Assembly: GCA_019421385.1 (NCBI GenBank)
Contig: JAHZFK010000040.1
Location: 1 to 20,180, forward strand
Reading direction: 5' to 3'
DNA: 20,180 bases
Source: Clostridiales bacterium
GTDB taxonomy: Bacteria > Bacillota > Clostridia > Oscillospirales > Butyricicoccaceae
The notes under the pieces are model-generated. The model saw only the letters and a program-made list of their open reading frames with translations. It made no database searches and was not told where the DNA came from. This document shows positions 1-6,421 of this stretch, in pieces (within the stretch, counting starts at the first letter, position 1; each line of letters opens with the position of its first letter). The position numbers were made by a program, and so were the translations under genes.

Positions 1-50
<50 letters not shown>

Positions 51-80
51 ATATAAGACCCTCACTTAAGGTGCTTATAT

Positions 81-109
81 ACTATACCACGAGATTCGGT
101 TGCTGTCAA
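81..109 (-). promoter_or_regulatory. Sigma-A promoter of the initiator tRNA
   Basis: On the minus strand there is a perfect -35 TTGACA (positions 104-109), a 17-base spacer, and a -10 TATAGT (81-86) preceded by TGG, which gives an extended -10. Transcription would start about 25 bases before the tRNA 5' end. The promoter lies between the end of the sensor kinase gene and the tRNA, so the tRNA need not depend on read-through. Confidence 0.85.
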
Positions 110-134
110 GCCTGAAAATGCAAAAATCAAAAAT

Positions 135-1697
135 TTATTGCGGATCGTTTGCGGAATCACTGCTTTCCGGTGCGTTGGGCAGCTCGAACCAGAAAGAGAT
201 GCCGCCCGGTACATTTTCCGCGCCGCAGGAGCCATGCAGCGTGTCAGCGATGGCGCGCACCAGAGACAGACCGATGCCGGTACCGCCGGCCTCACGGGTA
301 CGCGCGCGGTCGGTGCGGTAAAACTTCTCCCAAATCTTTGGCAGTTCCTCTTCGGGCAAGCCTTCGCCTTGATTGAACACGGTGAGCCGGACACCGGTAT
401 CGGTGTGCGTTGCTGAGATTTCGATATGCCCGCCGTCCACAGTGTAACGGATCGCATTGGAAAGGTAATTCATTAGCACCTGTTCCAGCAAGTCGCCGTC
501 TGTGCGGACAGTGACACAGGTATTGTCGAACTGGACGGTCAAATCGCGGCTTTCGCAAAGCACCGAGGTTTTCTGCACAGCTTCTGCGCAGAGTGCATGA
601 AGATCAATGTCGTCATAGAACGTTTGCTCCGCACCCAGTTCTAGCTTAGACAAGCTCAATAGCTGCATGACCAGCTTGTTCATACGGTCGGCCTCGTCCG
701 CAATGGTATCGCAGTAGAATTTCCGGTCTTCCGGATCGTCCGCGACGCCCGCAGTCAGTCCCTCGGCATAGCCCTGTATCAGTGCGATTGGGGTTTTCAG
801 CTCGTGCGAGACATTGACGATAAATTCGCGCCTCATGCTGTCGATGCGCTCTTTCTTTTCGATTTCCTGTGCCAATTGATCGTTGGATTGCTTGAGTTCT
901 CCGATGGTTTGCTCCAGATAGGCGGACAAACGGTTGAGCGACTGTCCGAGGTGGCCGATTTCATCGCTGCCGCCGGACTGACACTTGGTTGAGAAGTCCA
1001 GTTCGCTCATGCGGTCGGCCACACCAGCCATATCAATCAGCGGCCGCGTAAACTGGCGCGAGATAAAGTAGCCGCACACCAGACAGATCAGCAGTGCACA
1101 TCCGCCTGCAATCAGCAGGAATACCAGATTGAGCGAGGAGTTCTGTTCGATATAGGCATATGGCATATAGGCGAACAGGCAGTTTTCCGCTTTGCTGTCC
1201 AGTGCACCTGCCAGACATAGATATTGGTCGCCGTCCCACAAAGAGACGTTCAAAAACTGATAGTTGCGCTTGGCGAGCGTAGCCGGACTGACGCTTTGGG
1301 CGATGGATTGCAGGATGGCATACCCGCGACGCTGTTGGTCGAATAAATCAAAATCCGGCAATTGGAACGTGCCCTGCAACGCGGAGTCTCCGCTGGCGGG
1401 TTCGTCGTTACCCGGTGAGAAAAAAGAGGAATATCGCACGGTGCCGTCTGCTGCAACGATGGAAAGACGGATCGCGCTGCGGCTTTCATAGTTATCCAGC
1501 ACGGTGGCAATGTCGTCCACATTGCCGGTATAGCTGCTGCGAATACTCTGATACGCGTCGCGCAATTCGTTGCGCCGCGTCATCATATAGTAATCTTCAT
1601 AGAAAAACAGGTTGAGCAGCAACAACATGCCGATAAAGACCAGCGCAACCGCGCTGATCGCGGCAAAGAATTTGAACCGGATGGAGCCGTGTTTCAT
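135..1697 (-). CDS. Sensor histidine kinase, membrane-bound (HAMP, HisKA, HATPase)
   Basis: This 520-residue sensor kinase autophosphorylates on histidine and passes the phosphate to the response regulator encoded just upstream. Transmembrane segments lie near residues 11-32 and 188-212, flanking an extracellular sensor region of about 155 residues. A HAMP linker follows (about 212-265). The H-box SHELKTP has its phospho-acceptor at His298. The ATP-binding domain has an N-box around residues 406-419 (Asn410, Asn414), a G1-like stretch FNQGEGL at 441-447 with Asn at the usual Asp position, and a G2 box GGTGIGL at 471-477. The start follows GAGGGA, which is embedded in the last codons of the regulator gene, two bases after its stop, so the two are translationally linked. 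The stimulus cannot be read from the sequence. Confidence 0.93.
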   Translation of the reverse strand: MKHGSIRFKFFAAISAVALVFIGMLLLLNLFFYEDYYMMTRRNELRDAYQSIRSSYTGNVDDIATVLDNYESRSAIRLSIVAADGTVRYSSFFSPGNDEPASGDSALQGTFQLPDFDLFDQQRRGYAILQSIAQSVSPATLAKRNYQFLNVSLWDGDQYLCLAGALDSKAENCLFAYMPYAYIEQNSSLNLVFLLIAGGCALLICLVCGYFISRQFTRPLIDMAGVADRMSELDFSTKCQSGGSDEIGHLGQSLNRLSAYLEQTIGELKQSNDQLAQEIEKKERIDSMRREFIVNVSHELKTPIALIQGYAEGLTAGVADDPEDRKFYCDTIADEADRMNKLVMQLLSLSKLELGAEQTFYDDIDLHALCAEAVQKTSVLCESRDLTVQFDNTCVTVRTDGDLLEQVLMNYLSNAIRYTVDGGHIEISATHTDTGVRLTVFNQGEGLPEEELPKIWEKFYRTDRARTREAGGTGIGLSLVRAIADTLHGSCGAENVPGGISFWFELPNAPESSDSANDPQ

Positions 1698-1699
1698 CG

Positions 1700-2380
1700 T
1701 TATCCCTCAAAACGGTAGCCATAACCGCGGACGGTGGCGATCATCGAGCCGCAGTCGCCCAGCTTGGCGCGCAGCTTTTTGACATGGGTGTCGACTGTGC
1801 GCAGATCACCGAAATAGTCGTAACCCCAGACCGCGTTGAGAATGCTTTCGCGGGACAGGGCAATGGCGCGGTTGTTTTTGAAATAGACCAGCAATTCGTA
1901 TTCTTTGGGCGTCAGATCGACCGGGCTGTTGCCGACTAGCACCTCGCGGCGCAGTTCGTTGATGGACAGCGCGCCGAATTGCTCGAGCGGTGCGGCGGTG
2001 CGGCCTTCGCGCTTGAGCAGCGTGCGCACACGCGCTGCCAGTACGATCGGGGAAAACGGCTTGGTGACGTAATCGTCCGCGCCGTCCTCCAATCCGCGCA
2101 CCTGATCGGCATCCTCCGCGCGGGCGGTCAGCAGCATGACAGGAAGATGCTTATCACCACGTTCCTGTGCGCGCAGCTCGCGCAGCACTTCAAACCCGTC
2201 CATGCCCGGCATCATCACATCCAGAATGGCAAGATCCAGACCGGGATGCCGGTTTTCCAGTATTTGCAGGGCTTCGCGTCCGTCGGCAGCTTCCACAATG
2301 CTGTGCCCGTCGCGTTTTAAAAAGTCGCTGACCAGACGGCGGATGCGCGCCTCGTCATCGGCAATCAAAATCGTAGACAT
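1700..2380 (-). CDS. OmpR/PhoB-family response regulator
   Basis: This 226-residue two-component regulator has an N-terminal receiver domain: acidic pocket Asp8/Asp9, phospho-acceptor Asp54 in AILDVMMPGMDG, Thr85 and Lys107 in VTKPF. A C-terminal winged-helix DNA-binding domain ends in the typical VRGYGYRFEG. The reading frame stays open to 2446, but the extension lacks family similarity. AAAGGTGG (2387-2394 on the minus strand) lies six bases before the ATG at 2380; an alternative ATG is directly in front at 2383. It is expected to bind DNA as a phosphorylated dimer and to be activated by the downstream kinase. Target genes are not evident here. Confidence 0.93.
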   Translation of the reverse strand: MSTILIADDEARIRRLVSDFLKRDGHSIVEAADGREALQILENRHPGLDLAILDVMMPGMDGFEVLRELRAQERGDKHLPVMLLTARAEDADQVRGLEDGADDYVTKPFSPIVLAARVRTLLKREGRTAAPLEQFGALSINELRREVLVGNSPVDLTPKEYELLVYFKNNRAIALSRESILNAVWGYDYFGDLRTVDTHVKKLRAKLGDCGSMIATVRGYGYRFEG

Positions 2381-2401
2381 CATATCCCACCTTTGTGTTG
2401 A

Positions 2402-2440
2402 TATACTCCAAAGTATACGGCGGAAGTTTGTCCTTTCTGT
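2402..2440 (-). promoter_or_regulatory. Possible promoter of the two-component operon with an overlapping inverted repeat
   Basis: On the minus strand a good -10 hexamer TATACT lies at 2412-2417. It forms one arm of the inverted repeat TATACT-TTGG-AGTATA (2402-2417). The hexamer 17 bases upstream (ACAGAA, 2435-2440) is a poor -35, which suggests activator dependence or a different element. This is inferred from hexamer matches only. Confidence 0.4.
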
Positions 2441-2508
2441 GAACAAACGAGCAAGGGATAAAGGATTTCTTGAAATATGATTGCAGTTTTCGGGGCAAGG
2501 CAGTTTGG

Positions 2509-3381
2509 TCAGCCGTTGGCCGATGCCTGTTCCTCCTGCTCCAGCACCAGCCGGTACAGCGCGTTTTTCTTCACGCCCGCTTCGGCGGAAACGGCCTTGA
2601 CCGCATCCTTTTGCGTTTCACCCTGCGCGATGCGGCGGCGCACCTCATCGGCGGCGGCTTGCAGACGTGCGTCTGCATCCTCCGGCGTGTCGGGGACATC
2701 GGGTGCGCCCTCAACGATCAGCACAAACTCGCCGCGCGGCGGGGTCTGGTCGAAATATTGCACGGCTTCGGAAAGGGTAAAACGCAGCGTTTCTTCATGC
2801 AGCTTGGTCAACTCGCGCGAGAGTGAGATGCGGCGGTCGCCGCCGAAGGCGTCGGACAGGTCGCGCAGCGTCGCGCAAAGCTTGTGCGGCGCTTCATAGA
2901 AGATCATGGTGCGCTTTTCGCCTGCAAGTGCATCTAAATGCTCGCGCCGCGCCTTTTTGTTGACCGACAGGAAACCCTCAAAGCACCAGCGGCCGGTCGG
3001 CAGACCGGAAGCTGCCAGCGCACACACGGCAGCGCAGCAGCCGGGGATCGGGATGACTGGCACGTCATGGACGGCGCATAGTGCGACCAGCTCCTCGCCG
3101 GGGTCGGACACGGCGGGCGTACCCGCGTCGGTCACGAGCGCACAGCTTTCGCCAGCGAGCAGTTTGGCGAGCACTTCTTCGCCGCGCGCACGGCGGTTGT
3201 GCTCATAATAGGAAATCAGCGGCTTTTTGGGCAGCGCGCAGGCGGTCAGCAGCTTTTGGGTGACGCGCGTATCCTCGGCGGCGATGAAATCCACCGAGGC
3301 GAGCACCTCACGCGCGCGGGGTGACAGGTCGCTGAGATTGCCGATCGGCGTGGCGACCAGATATAAGATAGCTTCACTCAT
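2509..3381 (-). CDS. rsmI: 16S rRNA (cytidine1402-2'-O)-methyltransferase RsmI
   Basis: This 290-residue SAM-dependent methyltransferase of the tetrapyrrole-methylase fold 2'-O-methylates C1402 in the decoding centre of 16S rRNA. The family signature is clear: LYLVATPIGNLSDLSPRA near the N-terminus, AAEDTR (about residues 34-39), LVTDAGTPAVSDPG (about 82-95), IPIPGCCAAVCALAASGLP, and a C-terminal SREL.KLHEE motif. Length matches the family. It starts 20 bases after trmN6 behind GAGGGA, so the two are co-transcribed. A methyltransferase of the TrmN6/YabB type next to rsmI is a neighbourhood conserved in Firmicutes. Confidence 0.96.
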   Translation of the reverse strand: MSEAILYLVATPIGNLSDLSPRAREVLASVDFIAAEDTRVTQKLLTACALPKKPLISYYEHNRRARGEEVLAKLLAGESCALVTDAGTPAVSDPGEELVALCAVHDVPVIPIPGCCAAVCALAASGLPTGRWCFEGFLSVNKKARREHLDALAGEKRTMIFYEAPHKLCATLRDLSDAFGGDRRISLSRELTKLHEETLRFTLSEAVQYFDQTPPRGEFVLIVEGAPDVPDTPEDADARLQAAADEVRRRIAQGETQKDAVKAVSAEAGVKKNALYRLVLEQEEQASANG

Positions 3382-3401
3382 TGTAATATTCCCTCAATAT
3401 A

Positions 3402-4091
3402 TTATTTTCCGTATATCCTTAGGTATTCGTCGCTTTCGACGAGCAAGGGCGGTTCGACGGTCAGTCCCTCCGGACTGCCGCCCTTGCGGCATTCGACCAG
3501 CACAGCACTGGGCGCGGCTGTCGCGTTCTGGTGGACAAATCGAAGCCGTTTGGGGACGAGCCGCACGCGGCTGAGTGCCTCGAGCAGCACCCACATCCGT
3601 TCCGGACGGAACACAAAAGCAGCTTTGCCGCCCGTGTGCAGCACAAAGGACGTGGCGACCGCCACATCTTCTACCGTGCAGCTGCCGTCCTGTCTGGCGG
3701 TGCGCTTTTCGGGGGAGGGGGCGCTTTTGCCTGCCGTGCGGTCGAAATAGGGCGGGTTGCAGATGACATAATCCATGCTGCCGTGCGGGAAAAGCGTGCG
3801 GATGGCGCGCAGATCGCCTTGCACGGCGGTAATGTCCACGCCATTGTCCTCGATCGAGCGGCGGAACAGCGCAAGCGCGTCCTCCTGCAACTCCAGTCCG
3901 GTGATCTTGAGGTCGGGGCGGTAAACCAGCAGCGCGAGCGCGCCCGTGCCGCAGCCGAGGTCGAGTACCTTGGCATTCCGGCGCGGTTTGGCAAATGCAG
4001 AGAGCAGCACACTGTCTTGTCCAAGTTTGAAAAAACGGTCATCTTGCCATAATTTTAACCCGTTCGGCAGGGTTTCGATGGTTTGCGGCAT
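3402..4091 (-). CDS. TrmN6/YabB-type tRNA adenine-N6 methyltransferase
   Basis: This is a 229-residue class I SAM-dependent methyltransferase. The SAM-binding motif VLDLGCGTG lies at residues 42-50, and the amino-methyltransferase motif NPPY at 112-115, which is typical of enzymes that methylate an exocyclic amino group. The N-terminal stretch around DRFFKLGQDSVLL is characteristic of the TrmN6 (YfiC) family, which modifies A37 of tRNA1(Val) in E. coli. Its substrate in Firmicutes is less certain. The frame is open further upstream to 4130, but AAGGAGG at 4099-4105 fixes the start at 4091. The extension would also overlap the upstream terminator. Confidence 0.85.
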   Translation of the reverse strand: MPQTIETLPNGLKLWQDDRFFKLGQDSVLLSAFAKPRRNAKVLDLGCGTGALALLVYRPDLKITGLELQEDALALFRRSIEDNGVDITAVQGDLRAIRTLFPHGSMDYVICNPPYFDRTAGKSAPSPEKRTARQDGSCTVEDVAVATSFVLHTGGKAAFVFRPERMWVLLEALSRVRLVPKRLRFVHQNATAAPSAVLVECRKGGSPEGLTVEPPLLVESDEYLRIYGK

Positions 4092-4116
4092 GGGTTTTCC
4101 TCCTTGCAGTCGATGC

Positions 4117-4143
4117 AAAAGGCCGGCCATGACGGGCCGGCCT
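4117..4143 (-). terminator. Rho-independent terminator after the DtxR/MntR-type gene
   Basis: The inverted repeat AGGCCGGCC (4135-4143 and 4120-4128) encloses a six-base loop and is followed on the minus strand by TTTT. It separates the metal-regulator gene from trmN6. The T-run is short, so some read-through into trmN6-rsmI is possible, and no separate promoter for trmN6 is evident. Confidence 0.8.
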
Positions 4144-4154
4144 GTGGGCGGTGT

Positions 4155-4538
4155 TTATTCTGCGGTGTTGCCGCCGTACCGGCGTGCGTGTTCTTTGAGC
4201 TTTTCAAAGGTTTCCGTGCTGATGACATGCTCGATGCGGCAGGCATCCTCAGCTGCGGTTTCCGGGTCAACACCCAGCAGGGTCAGCAGCTCGGTCAGCA
4301 CGGTGTGCCGTTCGTAGATGGTTTCTGCGATGTGCAGGCCGGACTCGGTCAGGCCGAGCAGGCCGTTCTGGTCGATGGAAACATAGCCGTTGTCCCGCAG
4401 CAAGCCGACGGCGCGGCTGATGCTCGGCTTGGAAAAACCGGTGTAGTGCGCCACGTCGATCGAGCGCACCTGTCCGTTGCGCTGCGTCAGGACGAGAATC
4501 GCTTCCAGATAATTTTCTGCACTTTCCTGTATTTTCAC
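4155..4538 (-). CDS. DtxR/MntR-family metal-dependent transcriptional repressor
   Basis: This 127-residue regulator has an N-terminal winged helix (helix-turn-helix about residues 25-50, SIDVAHYTGFSKPSISRAVGLL) and a dimerisation/metal domain. There is no C-terminal SH3-like domain, so it has MntR-like architecture. By alignment with B. subtilis MntR and C. diphtheriae DtxR, candidate metal ligands are Asn9, Glu12, His78, Cys100, Glu103 and His104. The ACRIEH context resembles DtxR, where Cys replaces the MntR Glu. Whether it senses manganese or iron is therefore unclear. The start is GTG, behind GGGAGG. It has its own promoter and terminator, and no metal transporter gene lies in this window. 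Confidence 0.9.
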   Translation of the reverse strand: MKIQESAENYLEAILVLTQRNGQVRSIDVAHYTGFSKPSISRAVGLLRDNGYVSIDQNGLLGLTESGLHIAETIYERHTVLTELLTLLGVDPETAAEDACRIEHVISTETFEKLKEHARRYGGNTAE

Positions 4539-4577
4539 GGAGACAGCCTCCCTTAATGCTTTTGAATCGGATAATTT

Positions 4578-4606
4578 ATTGTAGCATGTCCCGCGTTTTT
4601 TGGCAA
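4578..4606 (-). promoter_or_regulatory. Promoter of the DtxR/MntR-type gene
   Basis: On the minus strand there is a -35 TTGCCA (4601-4606), a spacer of exactly 17 bases, and a -10 TACAAT (4578-4583). Each hexamer differs from consensus at one base. The leader to the GTG start is about 35 bases and A/T-rich, leaving room for autoregulation, but I see no clear MntR or DtxR operator palindrome. Confidence 0.75.
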
Positions 4607-4660
4607 CAGCAGGGCGCAGCTTGGGACGAAAACCACTGCGCGGGGCTGCGAGCCTTGCGA

Positions 4661-5572
4661 TTAGTCATGCGGACGGCGGTAGAAGTTGCCCGCGACCTGA
4701 TCGGTTTTCAGGATGTTGATAAAGGCATGTGGGTCGATCTCACGCGCGGCGTGCGTGATCTCCTTGACCTGATCGCTCGCGATGACCGAATAGATCAGGT
4801 CGCGTTCCTCTCCGTTGTACAGGCCGGTGCCGTGGAACAGCGTTGCGCCGTGGTGGGTGGTGTCCTTGATGTGTTCGTAGATATCCTGTGCGCGGTTGGA
4901 GATGATAAACAGGGTGTTGCGCTTGAAGCGCTGATCCAGCATGTGAACAACCTGCGTCGAGGCAAATTGGAAGATGATCGAATAGAGCGCCTTATCCCAG
5001 CCGAACAGCACGCCCGCCACCACGAGCATCAGACAGTTGCCGATGAAGATGTAGTTCCATGCGTCAACATTCAGCCGTTCGCTCAGGGCGACCGCAATGA
5101 AGTCTGTGCCGCCGCTGGTGGCACGGCCCAGCAGACACAGGCTGATGGAAAAACCGTTGATGATACCGCCGAAAATACAAACGAGCAGCACATCATCGGT
5201 CAGCGGCATGGAGGGGATGATATCGGTCAGGACGCTCGTCAGCGCGATCATCAGACAGGAATAGAGCGTGAACCGTTTGCCAATCAACCGGAAGCTGATG
5301 ACCGCTGGGATGGCATTCAGAAGCAGGTTGATTGCGGTAAACGGCAGCGCGACGCCTGCAAACTGCTGCGCGCTGCGCTGGATGAGCAGGGTCAGGCCGT
5401 TGAACCCGCCGGGAAACAGACCGCCTGCATCGACAAAGCTTTTGATATTGACTGCCATCACGACAGAGGCCAATACGATCAGCAGCAGGCGGCGCGCCTG
5501 CCCGACCAGCGGCGGTTCCAGCTCGTGCTGTGGGTGGACGTTCCGGGTCGCGGATGCTTGCTTGGATTGCAT
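4661..5572 (-). CDS. YitT-family integral membrane protein (DUF161 + DUF2179)
   Basis: This 303-residue protein has an N-terminal membrane domain of about five to six helices (roughly residues 25-200), including the family-typical GGLFPGGFNGLTLLIQR and ATSGGTDFIAVALSE motifs. A soluble C-terminal DUF2179 domain follows (about 210-300), with NTLFIISNRAQDIYEHI and GATLFHGTGLYNGEERDLIYSVI. The family is widespread in Firmicutes; its transport or sensing function is not established. The frame is open to 5599, but GAGGGGGAG at 5577-5585 points to the ATG at 5572. The gene has its own promoter, embedded in a long inverted repeat. Confidence 0.9.
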   Translation of the reverse strand: MQSKQASATRNVHPQHELEPPLVGQARRLLLIVLASVVMAVNIKSFVDAGGLFPGGFNGLTLLIQRSAQQFAGVALPFTAINLLLNAIPAVISFRLIGKRFTLYSCLMIALTSVLTDIIPSMPLTDDVLLVCIFGGIINGFSISLCLLGRATSGGTDFIAVALSERLNVDAWNYIFIGNCLMLVVAGVLFGWDKALYSIIFQFASTQVVHMLDQRFKRNTLFIISNRAQDIYEHIKDTTHHGATLFHGTGLYNGEERDLIYSVIASDQVKEITHAAREIDPHAFINILKTDQVAGNFYRRPHD

Positions 5573-5615
5573 GAAACTCCCCCTCTTTGACCGGCTCAAT
5601 GACCGACGGATATTC

Positions 5616-5651
5616 GCCTATATTATAGCACAGCGGCGCGCAGAAGTTAAC
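5616..5651 (-). promoter_or_regulatory. Promoter of the YitT-family gene with extended -10
   Basis: On the minus strand TGCTATAATA gives an extended -10 with a perfect TATAAT, and TTAACT lies 17 bases upstream as the -35 (4 of 6 matches). The -35 falls in the loop and the spacer in one arm of a 17-bp inverted repeat (5629-5673), so formation or binding of that structure would affect initiation. Confidence 0.7.
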
Positions 5652-5673
5652 CGACATTCTGCGCGCCACTGTG
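5629..5673. repeat. 17-bp inverted repeat over the yitT promoter
   Basis: Arms at 5629-5645 and 5657-5673 enclose an 11-base loop. The core 11 bp (GGCGCGCAGAA and its complement) are perfect. The outer six contain one exception, which is a C-A mismatch on the plus strand but a G-U pair in a minus-strand transcript. That asymmetry suggests an RNA hairpin after the DUF4282-like gene. There is no T-run after it, so it is not an ordinary terminator. Confidence 0.8.
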
Positions 5674-5704
5674 GAAAAATCCCAGAGGGGAATATGAACT
5701 TGTG

Positions 5705-6298
5705 TTACGGCTGCTGCCCGTCCTGCGGGGGCATGGGCGGCTGCTGGGGTGCCTGCGGCGGTACCGGAGCGGTGTTCTGCGGCGGGCAGGGCTGCTGTGC
5801 GGAAGGCTGCGGGGTTACCGGAGGTACAGGCGGCTGCTGCGGGGCAGCGGGAGTCGGATTGGAACCGGACGCAGGGGGGACAGGCTGTTCCGCGGGGAGC
5901 GGCCCCATCTTGCGGTTGATCTCCTGCGTGTTGCGGCACAGCACAAGCAGCAGAAGCGCATACTCATAGGTGATGCGCGCCACCAGATTGCCGAGCACAA
6001 ACAGCAGCAGAGCGGTGAGGAAATGCGTGAACAGCAGCACAACACTGTATACTACAATCGCGACGACCGTGATGCTGTACAGCACGCGGAGGAGCTTTTC
6101 TGTATAGAAGGTACGGAAGTTGAGCGCGTCATGCAGCTTTGCTGCCCCGCCCTGAAAATGGTTAGGTTTGCGGACGAACAGGAAGTACAGCGCAAGACCG
6201 CCTGCGATGATGAGGATCAGCGCAAGAATCGGCAGGATGAGCGAGAAAAATGGCGTATAGGTATAAGTATGTGTATAGGAATAAGGATAGCTGTACAT
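5705..6298 (-). CDS. DUF4282-like membrane protein with Tyr-rich N-terminus and Pro/Gln-rich tail
   Basis: This 197-residue protein begins with 15 residues alternating Tyr with Ser, Thr, Pro or His (MYSYPYSYTHTYTYT). A hydrophobic helix follows (about 17-42). After a linker, FRTFYTEKLLRVLYSI (residues 61-76) leads into two more helices (about 70-90 and 92-120) ending in RNTQEINRKM. The two-helix part resembles DUF4282, a small membrane domain of unknown function; this is recognition by pattern, not by search. The last 65 residues are low-complexity Pro/Gln with PPVPP, PQPSAQQP and PPQAPQQPP, probably disordered and possibly contacting the cell surface or other proteins. The start is supported by AGGAGG. 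Confidence 0.75.
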   Translation of the reverse strand: MYSYPYSYTHTYTYTPFFSLILPILALILIIAGGLALYFLFVRKPNHFQGGAAKLHDALNFRTFYTEKLLRVLYSITVVAIVVYSVVLLFTHFLTALLLFVLGNLVARITYEYALLLLVLCRNTQEINRKMGPLPAEQPVPPASGSNPTPAAPQQPPVPPVTPQPSAQQPCPPQNTAPVPPQAPQQPPMPPQDGQQP

Positions 6299-6337
6299 GA
6301 TTTCCTCCTGATAAAACGATGAAGTATATGTATATTT

Positions 6338-6366
6338 AGTGTAACATATCCGGGAAAATCTTGCAA
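6338..6366 (-). promoter_or_regulatory. Promoter of the DUF4282-like gene
   Basis: On the minus strand there is a -35 TTGCAA (6361-6366), a 17-base spacer and a -10 TACACT (6338-6343). The leader to the ATG at 6298 is about 35 bases and carries AGGAGG. Confidence 0.6.
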
Positions 6367-6396
6367 GTGCAATCGAAATGTTGTACCCTATTAGGG
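6361..6396 (+). promoter_or_regulatory. Weak candidate promoter region of aguAB with CCCTA-T-TAGGG dyad
   Basis: The palindromic hexamer TTGCAA (6361-6366) could serve as -35 in this direction as well, 17 bases from TACCCT (6384-6389), a poor -10. The -10 overlaps a short dyad CCCTA-T-TAGGG (6386-6396). A poor core promoter with a dyad suggests regulated expression, but the assignment is tentative. Confidence 0.35.
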
Positions 6397-6421
6397 AGAA
6401 AACAAGACGGAGAGAAACGGT

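Noticed and set aside
4556..5590. A 344-codon open frame on the plus strand
   Set aside because: It is antisense to the YitT-family gene and overlaps two minus-strand promoters. The product is rich in Asp, Gln and Arg with no fold signature.
5629..5673. Calling the long inverted repeat a rho-independent terminator
   Set aside because: No T-run follows the stem on either strand; the next bases on the minus strand are the -10 of the YitT-family gene.
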